Source of the DNA: JBGAQP01 sp044220635
GTDB lineage: Bacteria > Pseudomonadota > Gammaproteobacteria > Burkholderiales > Usitatibacteraceae
Reading direction: 5' to 3'
Assembly (NCBI GenBank): GCA_044220635.1
Contig: JBGAQP010000007.1
Coordinates: 1-64,000 of the forward strand
DNA length: 64,000 nt
Shown here: positions 9,217-17,287 of the stretch, in pieces
How the letters are laid out: every line of letters starts with the position of its first letter
Numbering within the stretch: position 1 is the stretch's first letter
Made by a program: the position numbers and the translations under genes
Notes under the pieces: model-generated
What the model was told of the DNA's origin: nothing
What the model saw: the letters and a program-made list of their open reading frames with translations, nothing else
Databases searched by the model: none

Positions 9217-10860
9217 ATGGCGAGCCCCCTGAAGATCGCGCCGCAATCCGCGCCCACCGTCGCGACCTCGCTCCTCGGGGCGCTGCACGCCCACGGCGCG
9301 CGCGAGATCTTCGGCATTCCCGGCGACTTCGCGCTGCCGCTCTTCGACGCCTTCGAGGCGGCGGGCGTGCTGCCGCTCTACACGCTGTCCCACGAGCCCT
9401 CGATCGGCTTCGCGGCGGACGCGGCGGCACGCATGCGCTGCGCGCCGAGTGTGGCTGCGGTCACCTACGGGGCCGGGGCGCTGAACCTCGTGAATCCCGT
9501 GGCCGCGGCCTTCGCCGAGAAATCCCCCGTCGTGGTGATCTCGGGCGCGCCCGGGCGCGGCGAGAGGAACACGGGGTTGCTGCTGCACCACCAGGCGAAG
9601 ACGCTCGCCTCCCAGTCCGAGATCTTCGAGCGCATCACCTGCGACCAGGCCGTGCTCGACGATCCCGCCCGGGCGCCCGCCGACATCGCGCGCGTGCTCG
9701 CGAGCTGCCGGCGCTGGTCGCAGCCCGTCTACATCGAGATCCCGCGCGACGTCGTCTCCGCGCCCTGCGGGATCGCGAGGCCCGCGCCCGAGACCCCGGC
9801 CGATGCCGAGGCGCTCGCCGCCGTCGCCGACGAGATCATGGAGCGCCTGTCGCTCGCCTACCGCCCGGTGCTGATGGTGGGCGTGGAGGTGCGCCGCTTC
9901 GGCCTCGAGGCGAAGGTGGCCGCGCTCGCCAAGGCCCTCGGCGTGCCGGTGGTGACGAGCTTCATGGGCCGGGGCCTGCTCGCGGGCACCGACGCGCCGC
10001 TCGCGGGAACCTACCTCGGCCTCGCGGGCACGCGGACGGTCTCGGATCTCGTCGAGGAATCCGACGCGCTGCTGCTCCTGGGCGTGATCGTCTCCGACAC
10101 GAACTTCGGCGTCTCCCAGCGCCGCGTGGACCTGCGCCACGCGATCCAGGCGTTGGACGGCCACGTGACGCTCGGCTTCCACACCTACGCGGACATCGCG
10201 CTCGCGGCCCTCGTGGACGCGCTCGCGGCCCGCGCGCGCACGCTCGCCACCGCGCGGGCCGTCGCGCCGGACCCGATCGCCTCGGGCATGCCCGCGGACG
10301 CCGAGCCCGTGAGCCCGCGCGACATCGCGGCGGCCTTGAACGACGCGATGGCCGCCCACGGCCGCTTCCCCGTCGCCGCCGACGTCGGCGATTGCCTCTT
10401 CACCGCCATGGAGCTGCGCCACACCGACCTCGTCGCCCCCGGCTATTACGCGACCATGGGCTTCGGCGTTCCCGCGGGGCTCGGCGTGCAGGTCGCCACG
10501 GGCCAGCGCCCGGTGGTGCTCGTGGGCGACGGCGCGTTCCAGATGACGGGATGGGAGCTCGGCCACTGCCGCCGCAACGGCTGGGACCCGATCGTGATCG
10601 TGATGAACAACGCGAGCTGGGGAATGCTCTCGGCGTTCCGGCCGGGTGCACGCTACACCGACCTCGGCACCTGGGATTTCGCCGGCTGCGCGGCGCCGCT
10701 CGGCGGGGTGGGCGTGCGCGTCGACACGCGCGCGCAGCTCGCCTACGCCCTGGAGGCCGCCTTCGCCGAGCGCGGCCGCTTCCACCTCCTCGACGTGCAC
10801 CTTCCCCGCGGCAGCGTCTCCCCCACCCTGCAGCGCTTCGCCTCCGCCATCGGCCATTGA
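9217..10860 (+). CDS. ThDP-dependent indolepyruvate/phenylpyruvate decarboxylase
   Basis: 547 residues, the size of ThDP-dependent 2-keto acid decarboxylases. The N-terminal PYR domain has GIPGDFALPLFDAFE and the cofactor-activating Glu (E60 in SHEPSIGFAAD). The C-terminal PP domain has the ThDP-Mg motif GDGAFQMTGWELG, starting near G437, and the NNASWGM Asn. The pattern is nearest to indolepyruvate/phenylpyruvate decarboxylases (IpdC/PpdC), which convert aromatic 2-keto acids to aldehydes. Pyruvate or benzoylformate decarboxylase activity is not excluded. It starts 10 bases after ubiT and may be the last gene of that transcript. Its stop codon forms the edge of a palindromic element. Confidence 0.82.
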   Translation: MASPLKIAPQSAPTVATSLLGALHAHGAREIFGIPGDFALPLFDAFEAAGVLPLYTLSHEPSIGFAADAAARMRCAPSVAAVTYGAGALNLVNPVAAAFAEKSPVVVISGAPGRGERNTGLLLHHQAKTLASQSEIFERITCDQAVLDDPARAPADIARVLASCRRWSQPVYIEIPRDVVSAPCGIARPAPETPADAEALAAVADEIMERLSLAYRPVLMVGVEVRRFGLEAKVAALAKALGVPVVTSFMGRGLLAGTDAPLAGTYLGLAGTRTVSDLVEESDALLLLGVIVSDTNFGVSQRRVDLRHAIQALDGHVTLGFHTYADIALAALVDALAARARTLATARAVAPDPIASGMPADAEPVSPRDIAAALNDAMAAHGRFPVAADVGDCLFTAMELRHTDLVAPGYYATMGFGVPAGLGVQVATGQRPVVLVGDGAFQMTGWELGHCRRNGWDPIVIVMNNASWGMLSAFRPGARYTDLGTWDFAGCAAPLGGVGVRVDTRAQLAYALEAAFAERGRFHLLDVHLPRGSVSPTLQRFASAIGH

Positions 10861-10959
10861 CCGGAAAATGGGGACAGTCCCCATTTTTTGCTTGTAACAA
10901 TTGGCCCGGGTGGAGATTGTTACAGGCGATAAATGGGGACTGTCCCCATTTTCCGGTCA
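10858..10959. repeat. composite palindromic element, copy 1 (convergent ipdC-like/phaC)
   Basis: A 102-base element with perfect 29-base terminal inverted repeats (10858-10886 and 10931-10959). Each arm contains the palindrome ATGGGGACnGTCCCCAT. Inside lies a second inverted repeat, TGTAACAAT (10893-10901) with ATTGTTACA (10916-10924). Both flanking stop codons, TGA of the decarboxylase and TGA of phaC, are the outermost bases of the element. The left palindrome (A4, hairpin, T6) has the shape of a two-way intrinsic terminator. The same architecture recurs at 14101-14180. Confidence 0.85.
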
Positions 10960-12717
10960 CCTCATGAAGACATAGCTTCCCGGCGCGTCGCCCACGGGCC
11001 TCGTGCCCGGCAGCCCCAGGTGGGGCGGCTTCACCTGGCCCGAGGAGCGCGCGGCGAGCCATTTCTCCCATGCGGGCCACCAGGAGCCGGCGTGCTGCGC
11101 GGCCTGGCCGAGGTAATCCTCGGGGTCGAGATAGTCGCCACCGTGGGGGCGGGTGCGCAGCCGGTAGCTGCGCTTCGATTCCGCCGTGGGCGGGTTCACC
11201 ACGCCGACGTTGTGCCCGCCCGTGGTGAGCGCGAAGGTGATCTCCGCGTGGGTGAGCAGGTGCAGCTTGTAGACCGAGCGCCAGGGCGCCACGTGGTCCG
11301 TGGTGGTGCCCACGCAGAAGATCGGGATGTCGATGTCGGGAAGGGCCACGGGCCGGCCCCAGACGCGGAACCGCCCCTTCGCGAGGTCGTTGTTGAGGAA
11401 GAGGCTGCGAAGGTATTCCGTGTGCATGCGGTAGGGCATGCGCGTGCCGTCGGCGTTCCAGGCCATCAGGTCGTTGAGCTTCGAGGGCTCGCCCTTGAGG
11501 TAGTGCTTGACGATGCTCGACCACACGAGGTCCACCGAGCGCAGGAGCTGGAAGGCGCCCGCCATCTGCGTGGAATCGAGGTAGCCCTTCTCCCACATCT
11601 GGTCCTCGAGGAAGGTGAGCTGGCTGTCGTCGATGTAGAGCGCGAGCTCTCCCGGCTCGGTGAAGTCGGTCTGCGCGGCGATCATCGTCATCGAGGCGAG
11701 GCGCTCGTCCCCGTCGCGCGCGAGCGCGGCCGCCGCGATCGCGAGCAGCGTGCCGCCGAGGCAGTAGCCGACGGTGTGGACCTTGCGCTTCGGCACGGCC
11801 TTCGCGACGGCGTCGAGCGCGGCCATGAAGCCGTGGCGCAGGTAGTCGTCCATGTTGAGGTCGCGGTCCTGCGGCCCCGGGTTCTTCCACGAGACCATGA
11901 ACACCGTGTGCCCGTGGTCGACGAGGTACTTCACGAGCGAGTTCGCGGGCGAGAGGTCGAGGATGTAGTACTTCATGATCCACGCCGGGATCATGAGGAC
12001 GGGCTCCGCGTGCACCTTCGCGGTCTTCGGCGCGTACTGCATCACCTCGATCAGGTGGTTGCGGTAGACGACCTTGCCGGGCGTGATGGCGACGGTCTCG
12101 CCGGGCACGAAGGCCTCGGCGCCCTGGGGCGGCAACCCCTGGAGCGTGCGCTCGACGTCTTCCTTCCAGTTCGCGAAGCCGTCGAGCAGGTTCTGCCCGC
12201 CGGATTCGACGAACGCCTTGAGGACTTCCGGGTTCGTGAGCGGGAAGTTCGACGGCGAAAAGAGGTCCATCCACTGCCGCGTCGTGTAGTCCATCACCTG
12301 CTCGTGGTGCCGGGTCACGCCGCGCACGCCGCGCATGGCGATCGACATCCACTGCTGGCCGAGCAGGAAGCTCTGGTAGATCGCGTTGTAGGGCCACTTC
12401 TGCCACTCGGGGTCGCGGAAGCGCGGGTCCTGCGGCAGGGGCTCGATGCACGGCTCGCACTTCTCGCCGGGCAGGTGGGAGAGCAGGTGCGCGAATCGCG
12501 TCCACTGCCGGCCTCCCATCTCGACGATCTCGGACTGCTTGCTCGGCGACATCGCGAGGTGCGTGGCCCAGTCGAGCCAGGCGCTCGCGAGCGAGGCGGG
12601 CGACAGGCCCCCCGTCACCTTGCCCATCGCGGCGTGGAGCGCGCGGTCGGCGTTGCCGGAGACGAGTCCCGGAAGCAGGCTCTGGGGCTCGGGATAGTGC
12701 TGCTGTGCGCTGGTCAT
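10957..12717 (-). CDS. phaC: class I poly(3-hydroxyalkanoate) synthase
   Basis: 586 residues. PhaC polymerizes (R)-3-hydroxyacyl-CoA into PHA at the granule surface. The lipase-like box is GYCLGG with catalytic Cys at residue 319. The catalytic Asp is in VGTTTDHVAPW and the His in GGHNVGVVNPP. Length and motifs fit class I, which needs no PhaE or PhaR. No phaA, phaB or phasin gene lies nearby, so precursor genes must be elsewhere. A minus-strand promoter-like element and an FNR-like box precede it (12745-12786). Its stop lies in the palindromic element shared with the decarboxylase gene. Confidence 0.95.
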   Translation of the reverse strand: MTSAQQHYPEPQSLLPGLVSGNADRALHAAMGKVTGGLSPASLASAWLDWATHLAMSPSKQSEIVEMGGRQWTRFAHLLSHLPGEKCEPCIEPLPQDPRFRDPEWQKWPYNAIYQSFLLGQQWMSIAMRGVRGVTRHHEQVMDYTTRQWMDLFSPSNFPLTNPEVLKAFVESGGQNLLDGFANWKEDVERTLQGLPPQGAEAFVPGETVAITPGKVVYRNHLIEVMQYAPKTAKVHAEPVLMIPAWIMKYYILDLSPANSLVKYLVDHGHTVFMVSWKNPGPQDRDLNMDDYLRHGFMAALDAVAKAVPKRKVHTVGYCLGGTLLAIAAAALARDGDERLASMTMIAAQTDFTEPGELALYIDDSQLTFLEDQMWEKGYLDSTQMAGAFQLLRSVDLVWSSIVKHYLKGEPSKLNDLMAWNADGTRMPYRMHTEYLRSLFLNNDLAKGRFRVWGRPVALPDIDIPIFCVGTTTDHVAPWRSVYKLHLLTHAEITFALTTGGHNVGVVNPPTAESKRSYRLRTRPHGGDYLDPEDYLGQAAQHAGSWWPAWEKWLAARSSGQVKPPHLGLPGTRPVGDAPGSYVFMR

Positions 12718-12744
12718 GAGGGATTCCCCCGTTTTTTCCCTTCC

Positions 12745-12786
12745 ACGCTATGCCCGCGGGGGTCCGGACCGGTTGACGTGCCTCAA
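12745..12786 (-). promoter_or_regulatory. FNR/Anr-like box and -10 of phaC
   Basis: TTGACGTGCCTCAA at 12773-12786 fits TTGA-N6-TCAA and is flanked by CCGG and GGGG. On the minus strand a TAGCGT -10-like hexamer (12750-12745) starts 29.5 bases from the box centre, the class II spacing also seen at the P-type ATPase box, which has the same CCGG and GGGG flanks. No equally good hexamer is placed for the divergent gene at 12877. Confidence 0.5.
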
Positions 12787-12876
12787 GGGGGGGGCGTGCC
12801 GCGGCCTTGATCGGGGCCAAAACCCCGGTTCTCCGCGCGGTTAGAGTGGAATCAGGGCCCGAAAAAGGCCGAAAAG

Positions 12877-14103
12877 ATGCCGCGATTCCTCCTCCGCCTG
12901 CTCGCCGCGCTCGCCCTCGGAGCGGCCGTGCTCGCCCCGGCCGGGGCCGAAGCGCCGGCGTTCGCGAAGCGGGTGGAGGTGCACCTCTTCTGGCGCGAGG
13001 GCTGCCCCCACTGCGAGCGCGAGCGAGAGTTCCTGCGCCGTTTCGCCGCCCTCGAGCCCCGGGTCGTGGTGCGGGAGTACGAGCTGCTGCGCGACCGCGA
13101 GAACCTGGCGCTCTTCCTGCGGGCGACCGCCGCGCTCCAGGTCGACTCGGGCGCCGTGCCCCTCACCGTGGTGGGCGACCGCGTCTGGGTGGGCTACATC
13201 GACGATCTCTCCACGGGCCGGGCGATCACCGACCGGGTGGCCGAATGCCTCGCGACGGCTTGCCCCGACACCGTGAAGGCGTCCATGAACGCGCCGGGGA
13301 AATCGCCCCGGGAATGGGCTTCGCCCTCGCCCGGGCGCGGTGCCACCGCGGTTCCCGAGACGCTGCGCCTGCCGCTGCTGGGCGAAGTGCGCACCGCGTC
13401 CCTGTCGCTTCCGGTGCTGACGGTGATGCTCGCCGCGCTCGACGGCTTCAATCCCTGCGCGATGTGGGTGCTCGTCTTCCTGCTGGGCCTGCTCGTCGGG
13501 ATGCAGGACCGGGTGCGGATGTGGCTGCTCGGCTCGACCTTCGTCGCGGCCTCCGCTCTCGTCTACTTCGTCTTCCTCGCCGCGTGGCTCAACATCTTCC
13601 TCTTCATCGGCGCGTTCTCCTGGATCCAGCTCGCGATCGGGCTGGTGGCGCTCGCGGGCGGCGCCTATTACCTGCACGAGTTCTGGGCGAACCCGGAGGC
13701 GGTGTGCAAGGTGACGGGCACGGAGGAAAGGCAGCGCACCTTCGCGCGCCTGAAGGAGCTCACGCAACAGCGCGACCTCTGGCTCGCGCTGGGCGGCATC
13801 GTGCTGCTCGCCTTCGCGGTGAACGTGGTGGAGCTGCTGTGCTCGGCGGGCATCCCGGCGGTGTACACGCAGGTGCTCACGATGAGCCAGCTCGGCGCGT
13901 GGCAGTACTACGCGTACCTCGCCCTCTACATCGTCGTGTTCATGCTCGACGACCTCTTCGTGCTCGTCGTGACGCTGCGCACGCTCGAGATCGCCGGCCT
14001 CACCTCGCGCTACACGCGCTGGTCGAACCTCATCGGCGGCGTGGTCCTCGCCGCCCTCGGCCTCGTGCTCCTCTTCCGCCCCGGCTGGCTCGCCTTCGGC
14101 TGA
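12877..14103 (+). CDS. thioredoxin-fold / CcdA-DsbD-like membrane fusion protein
   Basis: 408 residues. A signal-anchor N-terminus is followed by a periplasmic thioredoxin/glutaredoxin-like domain (about residues 28-125) with a CPHC active site (WREGCPHCERE). Six to seven membrane segments (about 175-405) follow. The membrane part has two lone cysteines in helices, GFNPCAMW and VELLCSAG, which recall the redox pair of CcdA/DsbD that carries electrons across the inner membrane. A cytosol-to-periplasm thiol shuttle with its own acceptor domain is therefore plausible. The substrate is unknown. The gene is divergent from phaC, and its TGA begins the second palindromic element. Confidence 0.75.
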   Translation: MPRFLLRLLAALALGAAVLAPAGAEAPAFAKRVEVHLFWREGCPHCEREREFLRRFAALEPRVVVREYELLRDRENLALFLRATAALQVDSGAVPLTVVGDRVWVGYIDDLSTGRAITDRVAECLATACPDTVKASMNAPGKSPREWASPSPGRGATAVPETLRLPLLGEVRTASLSLPVLTVMLAALDGFNPCAMWVLVFLLGLLVGMQDRVRMWLLGSTFVAASALVYFVFLAAWLNIFLFIGAFSWIQLAIGLVALAGGAYYLHEFWANPEAVCKVTGTEERQRTFARLKELTQQRDLWLALGGIVLLAFAVNVVELLCSAGIPAVYTQVLTMSQLGAWQYYAYLALYIVVFMLDDLFVLVVTLRTLEIAGLTSRYTRWSNLIGGVVLAALGLVLLFRPGWLAFG

Positions 14104-14180
14104 CCCCGAAAATGGGGACAGACCCCATTTAAGCTCTGTAACACAGATTACAGTCCGAAAATGGGGACTGTCCCCATTTA
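14101..14180. repeat. composite palindromic element, copy 2
   Basis: Same layout as the element at 10858-10959: an AAAATGGGGACaG(A)CCCCATTT palindrome with one mismatch near 14109-14130, a central inverted repeat CTGTAA (14136-14141) / TTACAG (14148-14153), and a perfect ATGGGGACtGTCCCCAT at the right. The left end is again the stop codon (TGA, 14101-14103) of the upstream gene, and the element separates two convergent genes. The right outer arm is degraded, so the dctM stop lies just outside. It may act as a bidirectional terminator. Confidence 0.8.
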
Positions 14181-14188
14181 TTGGTGGG

Positions 14189-15514
14189 TTACCAGCCGAT
14201 GGTCTTCGGGAGCCAGAGCGCGATCTGGGGATAGAGGAAGATCAGGACGACGGCGAGGACCTGCATCGCGATGAAGGGGATCACCCCGACGTACATGTGG
14301 CGGGTGGTCACCTCCGGGGGTGCGACGCCGCGCAGGAAGAAGAGCGCCCAGCCGAAGGGGGGCGTGAGGAAGGAGGTCTGCAGGTTCACGCAGATGAGCA
14401 TCGCGAGCCACACGAGGTCCACGCCCTGGGAGACGAATACGGGGAGGAAGAGCGGCACCGCGATGTAGCTGATCTCGATCCACTCGATGAAGAAGCCGAG
14501 CACGAAGATCAGCAGCATCAGGAACCAGATGTCGGCCGCGACCCCGCCGGGCAGGAACTCGAACATCGCGCTGATGAGGTCCTCGCCCTTGAGGCCGCGG
14601 AAGGCGAGCGAGAAGACCTGCGCGCAGATGAGGATGAACATCATCATGGCGGTGATCTTCGCGGTCGACTGGCAGGTGTCGCGCAGCACGCGCAGCGACA
14701 TCCGGCCCGCGAACGCCGTCACGAGGATCGCGCCCAGCGCCCCCATCGAGGCGGCCTCCGTGGGCGCGGCCACGCCGCCGATGATCGAGCCGAGCACCGA
14801 CATCACCAGCAGCACCGGCGGCACCACGACCTTGAAGAAACGCGTCCAGAGCTGGCGGCGGGAGACGGCGTCGCGCTCCGCGCGCGGGATCGGCGGCACC
14901 TTGGCCGGCCAGATCATCCCGACGACGACGATGTAGGAGCAGTAGAGGGCGGCGAGCAGCAGCCCCGGCATCACGGCGGCGGCGAAGAGAGTGCCCACCG
15001 AGAGCTGCAGGATGTCCGAGAGGAGGATCAGGATGAGCGAGGGCGGGATGATCTGCCCCAGCGTCCCGGAGGCGCAGATCGCCCCGCAGGCGATCCCGGG
15101 GTCGTAGCCGCGCTTGAGGAGCGTGGGGAGCGTGAGCAGGCCGAGCGTGATCACCGTGGCGCCGACGATGCCCGTGGTCGCGCCCATGAGCACGCCCACG
15201 CCGATGATCCCGAGCGCCATGCCGCCCCGCAGCCCCCCGGCGAGGTGCCCGACGACATCGAGCAGGTCGTCGGCGAGACGCGACTTCTCCAGCATCACGC
15301 CCATGAACACGAAGAGCGGGATCGCGAGCCACTGGTAGTTGGCCACCACCCCGAAGATGCGCGCCGGCAGCAGGTTGAACAGGCCCGAGCCGAAGCCGAG
15401 GAAGCCGAAGACGAAGCCCACGGTGCCGAGCGTGAGCGCGACCGGCACGCCCGCGATCAGCAGCACGAAGAACGACACCAGCATGCCGATGCACAGCCAC
15501 TCCGCACCGGTCAC
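14189..15514 (-). CDS. dctM: TRAP transporter large permease, DctM
   Basis: 441 residues from a GTG at 15514 that overlaps the dctQ stop (GTGA); an ATG at 15484 is an alternative. It has about twelve hydrophobic segments and typical DctM motifs: LGTVGFVFGFLGFG, FVFMGVMLEKS near the first half, and ASGTLGQIIPPSLILILL in the central hairpin region. The protein couples Na+ to uptake of an organic anion together with DctQ and the periplasmic DctP. The order dctP-dctQ-dctM on the minus strand is a normal TRAP operon. Confidence 0.95.
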   Translation of the reverse strand: MTGAEWLCIGMLVSFFVLLIAGVPVALTLGTVGFVFGFLGFGSGLFNLLPARIFGVVANYQWLAIPLFVFMGVMLEKSRLADDLLDVVGHLAGGLRGGMALGIIGVGVLMGATTGIVGATVITLGLLTLPTLLKRGYDPGIACGAICASGTLGQIIPPSLILILLSDILQLSVGTLFAAAVMPGLLLAALYCSYIVVVGMIWPAKVPPIPRAERDAVSRRQLWTRFFKVVVPPVLLVMSVLGSIIGGVAAPTEAASMGALGAILVTAFAGRMSLRVLRDTCQSTAKITAMMMFILICAQVFSLAFRGLKGEDLISAMFEFLPGGVAADIWFLMLLIFVLGFFIEWIEISYIAVPLFLPVFVSQGVDLVWLAMLICVNLQTSFLTPPFGWALFFLRGVAPPEVTTRHMYVGVIPFIAMQVLAVVLIFLYPQIALWLPKTIGW

Positions 15515-16002
15515 TGGCGAAGCTCCTTCAGGCGCACCCAGCTCTTCACCACCTCGGCCACGCTCTGCAGCACCAGCAGCACGAAGCCCACGGGAATGAG
15601 CGCCTTCAGGATCCACCGGTGGGTGAGCCCGCCGGGGTCGGGCGACTGCTCGTCGATCACGTACGCCTGCTGCACGTAGCCGATCGAGAGCCAGATGATC
15701 GCGATCGAGATCCCGAGGCACAGCAGCGCCGAGAGCAGGTTCACGCGCTCCTTGTTCCTCTCCGAGAAATGCGCGTAGGCCACGTCCACGCGCACGTGCT
15801 CGCCCTTGAGCAGCGCATAGGCGATGCCGAAGAGGATGAGCGGCGCGAGCAGGTGCCACTCGAGCTCCTGCGCCCACACCGTGCCCACGCTGAAGAGGTA
15901 GCGCAGGACCACGTTCGTGGCCATGAGCAGCACGATGGCGAGGGCGAGCCACGACGTGGCCCGCCCCACCCAGTCGATGAAGCCCTCGATCCTCGAGATC
16001 AC
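15511..16002 (-). CDS. dctQ: TRAP transporter small permease, DctQ
   Basis: 163 residues with four predicted membrane helices, the size and topology of DctQ. Typical pieces are SWLALAIVLLMATNVVLRY, the WAQELEWHLLAPLILFGIAYAL region and KGEHVRVD after helix 2. It binds DctM in the inner membrane. Its start is one base beyond the dctP stop, and its stop overlaps the dctM GTG, so the three genes are translationally linked. Confidence 0.93.
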   Translation of the reverse strand: MISRIEGFIDWVGRATSWLALAIVLLMATNVVLRYLFSVGTVWAQELEWHLLAPLILFGIAYALLKGEHVRVDVAYAHFSERNKERVNLLSALLCLGISIAIIWLSIGYVQQAYVIDEQSPDPGGLTHRWILKALIPVGFVLLVLQSVAEVVKSWVRLKELRQ

Positions 16003-16003
16003 G

Positions 16004-17098
16004 TCAGATCGCGATCTTGTCGTGGTAGACCTTCTCGCTGTAGCCCGACCACGCGTGGTACTTCGCGGCGTAGGCCATGTAGGAGTCGTGGACCTTCTTC
16101 GTGACCGGGTCCTTGGCGACGGCCTCGGCGAGCACTTTGTTGGTCGCTTCGCGCAGCGCCTTCACCACGTCGTCCGGGAGCGGGCGCGCGATCACGCCCT
16201 GGTTCTTCACGAGGTCTTCCATCGCTTCCGCGTTGGTGCGCTGGCACCAGCCCTCGCTGATCACGTTGCACGCGGCGCAGGCGTTCTCGACGATCGACTG
16301 CAGGTCCTTCGGCAGCTTCGCCCACGCGGCCTTGTTGATGAGCAGCTCGGAAACCGTGGCGGTCTCGTGCCAGCCGGTGGTGTAGTAGTACTTCGCGGCC
16401 TTCTGCAGCCCGAGGCGCCGGTCCTGGTAGGGGCCGACGAACTCGGCCGCGTCGATCACGCCGCGCTCGAGCGCCGGGAAGATCTCCCCGCCGGGCAGCA
16501 GCTTCACGTCCACGCCGAGGGTGGCGTAGACCTTGCCCGCGAGCCCGGGGATGCGCATCTTGAGGCCCTTGAAGTCCGCGACCGACTTGATCTCCTTCTT
16601 GAACCAGCCGGTCATCTGCACGCCCGTGTTGCCGCAGGGGAAGGCGACCATGCCGAAGGGCGCGTAGACCTCGTTCCACAGGCCGATCCCGCCGCCGTCG
16701 TAGAACCAGCCGTTGATGCCCTGGAAGTTGAGGCCGAAGGGAACGGCGGTGAAGTACTGCGCGGCGAAGGTCTTGCCCGTCCAGAAGTAGCTGTTCGCGT
16801 GGTTCATCTCGACGGTGCCCGAGCGCACCGCGTCGAACCCCTCGAGCGCGGGGATGAGCTCGCCCGCGCCGTAGACCGCGATCTTGAGCCGCCCGTTGGA
16901 CATCGCCTCGATCCTCTTCGCGAGGTCCGTCGCGCTGCCCGGCCCGTCCATGTAGAAGGGCGCGCCCTTGGGATAGGCGCTCGTCATCTTCCAGCTGAAG
17001 CTCTGCTGCGCCTTGGCGATCATCGGGAAGCCGAGGGTGCCGGCGGCGACGCCGGCGGCGGTGCCGGCGGAAAGGAAGGAACGGCGGGATGTGCTCAT
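16004..17098 (-). CDS. dctP: TRAP transporter substrate-binding protein, DctP family
   Basis: 364 residues from the ATG at 17098. A twin-arginine leader (TSRRSFLSAGTAAG, cleaved near AKAQ) suggests Tat export. The DctP-fold motifs MNHANSYFWTGK, IPGLAGKVYATLGVD and the binding-site Arg regions (GPYQDRRLGL, YYYTTGWHETA) resemble the TakP/lactate-type branch that binds 2-oxo acids or hydroxy acids. That ligand class is inference. Nothing in the immediate surroundings identifies the substrate. An upstream 189-base gap separates it from the divergent GGDEF-EAL gene. Confidence 0.92.
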   Translation of the reverse strand: MSTSRRSFLSAGTAAGVAAGTLGFPMIAKAQQSFSWKMTSAYPKGAPFYMDGPGSATDLAKRIEAMSNGRLKIAVYGAGELIPALEGFDAVRSGTVEMNHANSYFWTGKTFAAQYFTAVPFGLNFQGINGWFYDGGGIGLWNEVYAPFGMVAFPCGNTGVQMTGWFKKEIKSVADFKGLKMRIPGLAGKVYATLGVDVKLLPGGEIFPALERGVIDAAEFVGPYQDRRLGLQKAAKYYYTTGWHETATVSELLINKAAWAKLPKDLQSIVENACAACNVISEGWCQRTNAEAMEDLVKNQGVIARPLPDDVVKALREATNKVLAEAVAKDPVTKKVHDSYMAYAAKYHAWSGYSEKVYHDKIAI

Positions 17099-17287
17099 GG
17101 CGAGATCTCCTGATCGGGGGTTTGAACGGCGGCGCCGGTTAGCTGGGGCACCGGGACCCAAGGGCTGTAGCAAGCCCTGTTCCACGTCGTGATGCGGCGT
17201 TTTCGTGCGTCCCGGCCATGATCGCGCACCACGGCGGGGCGCGCCAGCCCCATCGCGGGGCGAAACGGCGCCAAGTATGATTTCCCC

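Noticed and set aside
11000..12800. Long plus-strand frame of about 625 codons antisense to phaC
   Set aside because: Composition is that of a reverse-complement shadow, while phaC has all catalytic motifs in place.
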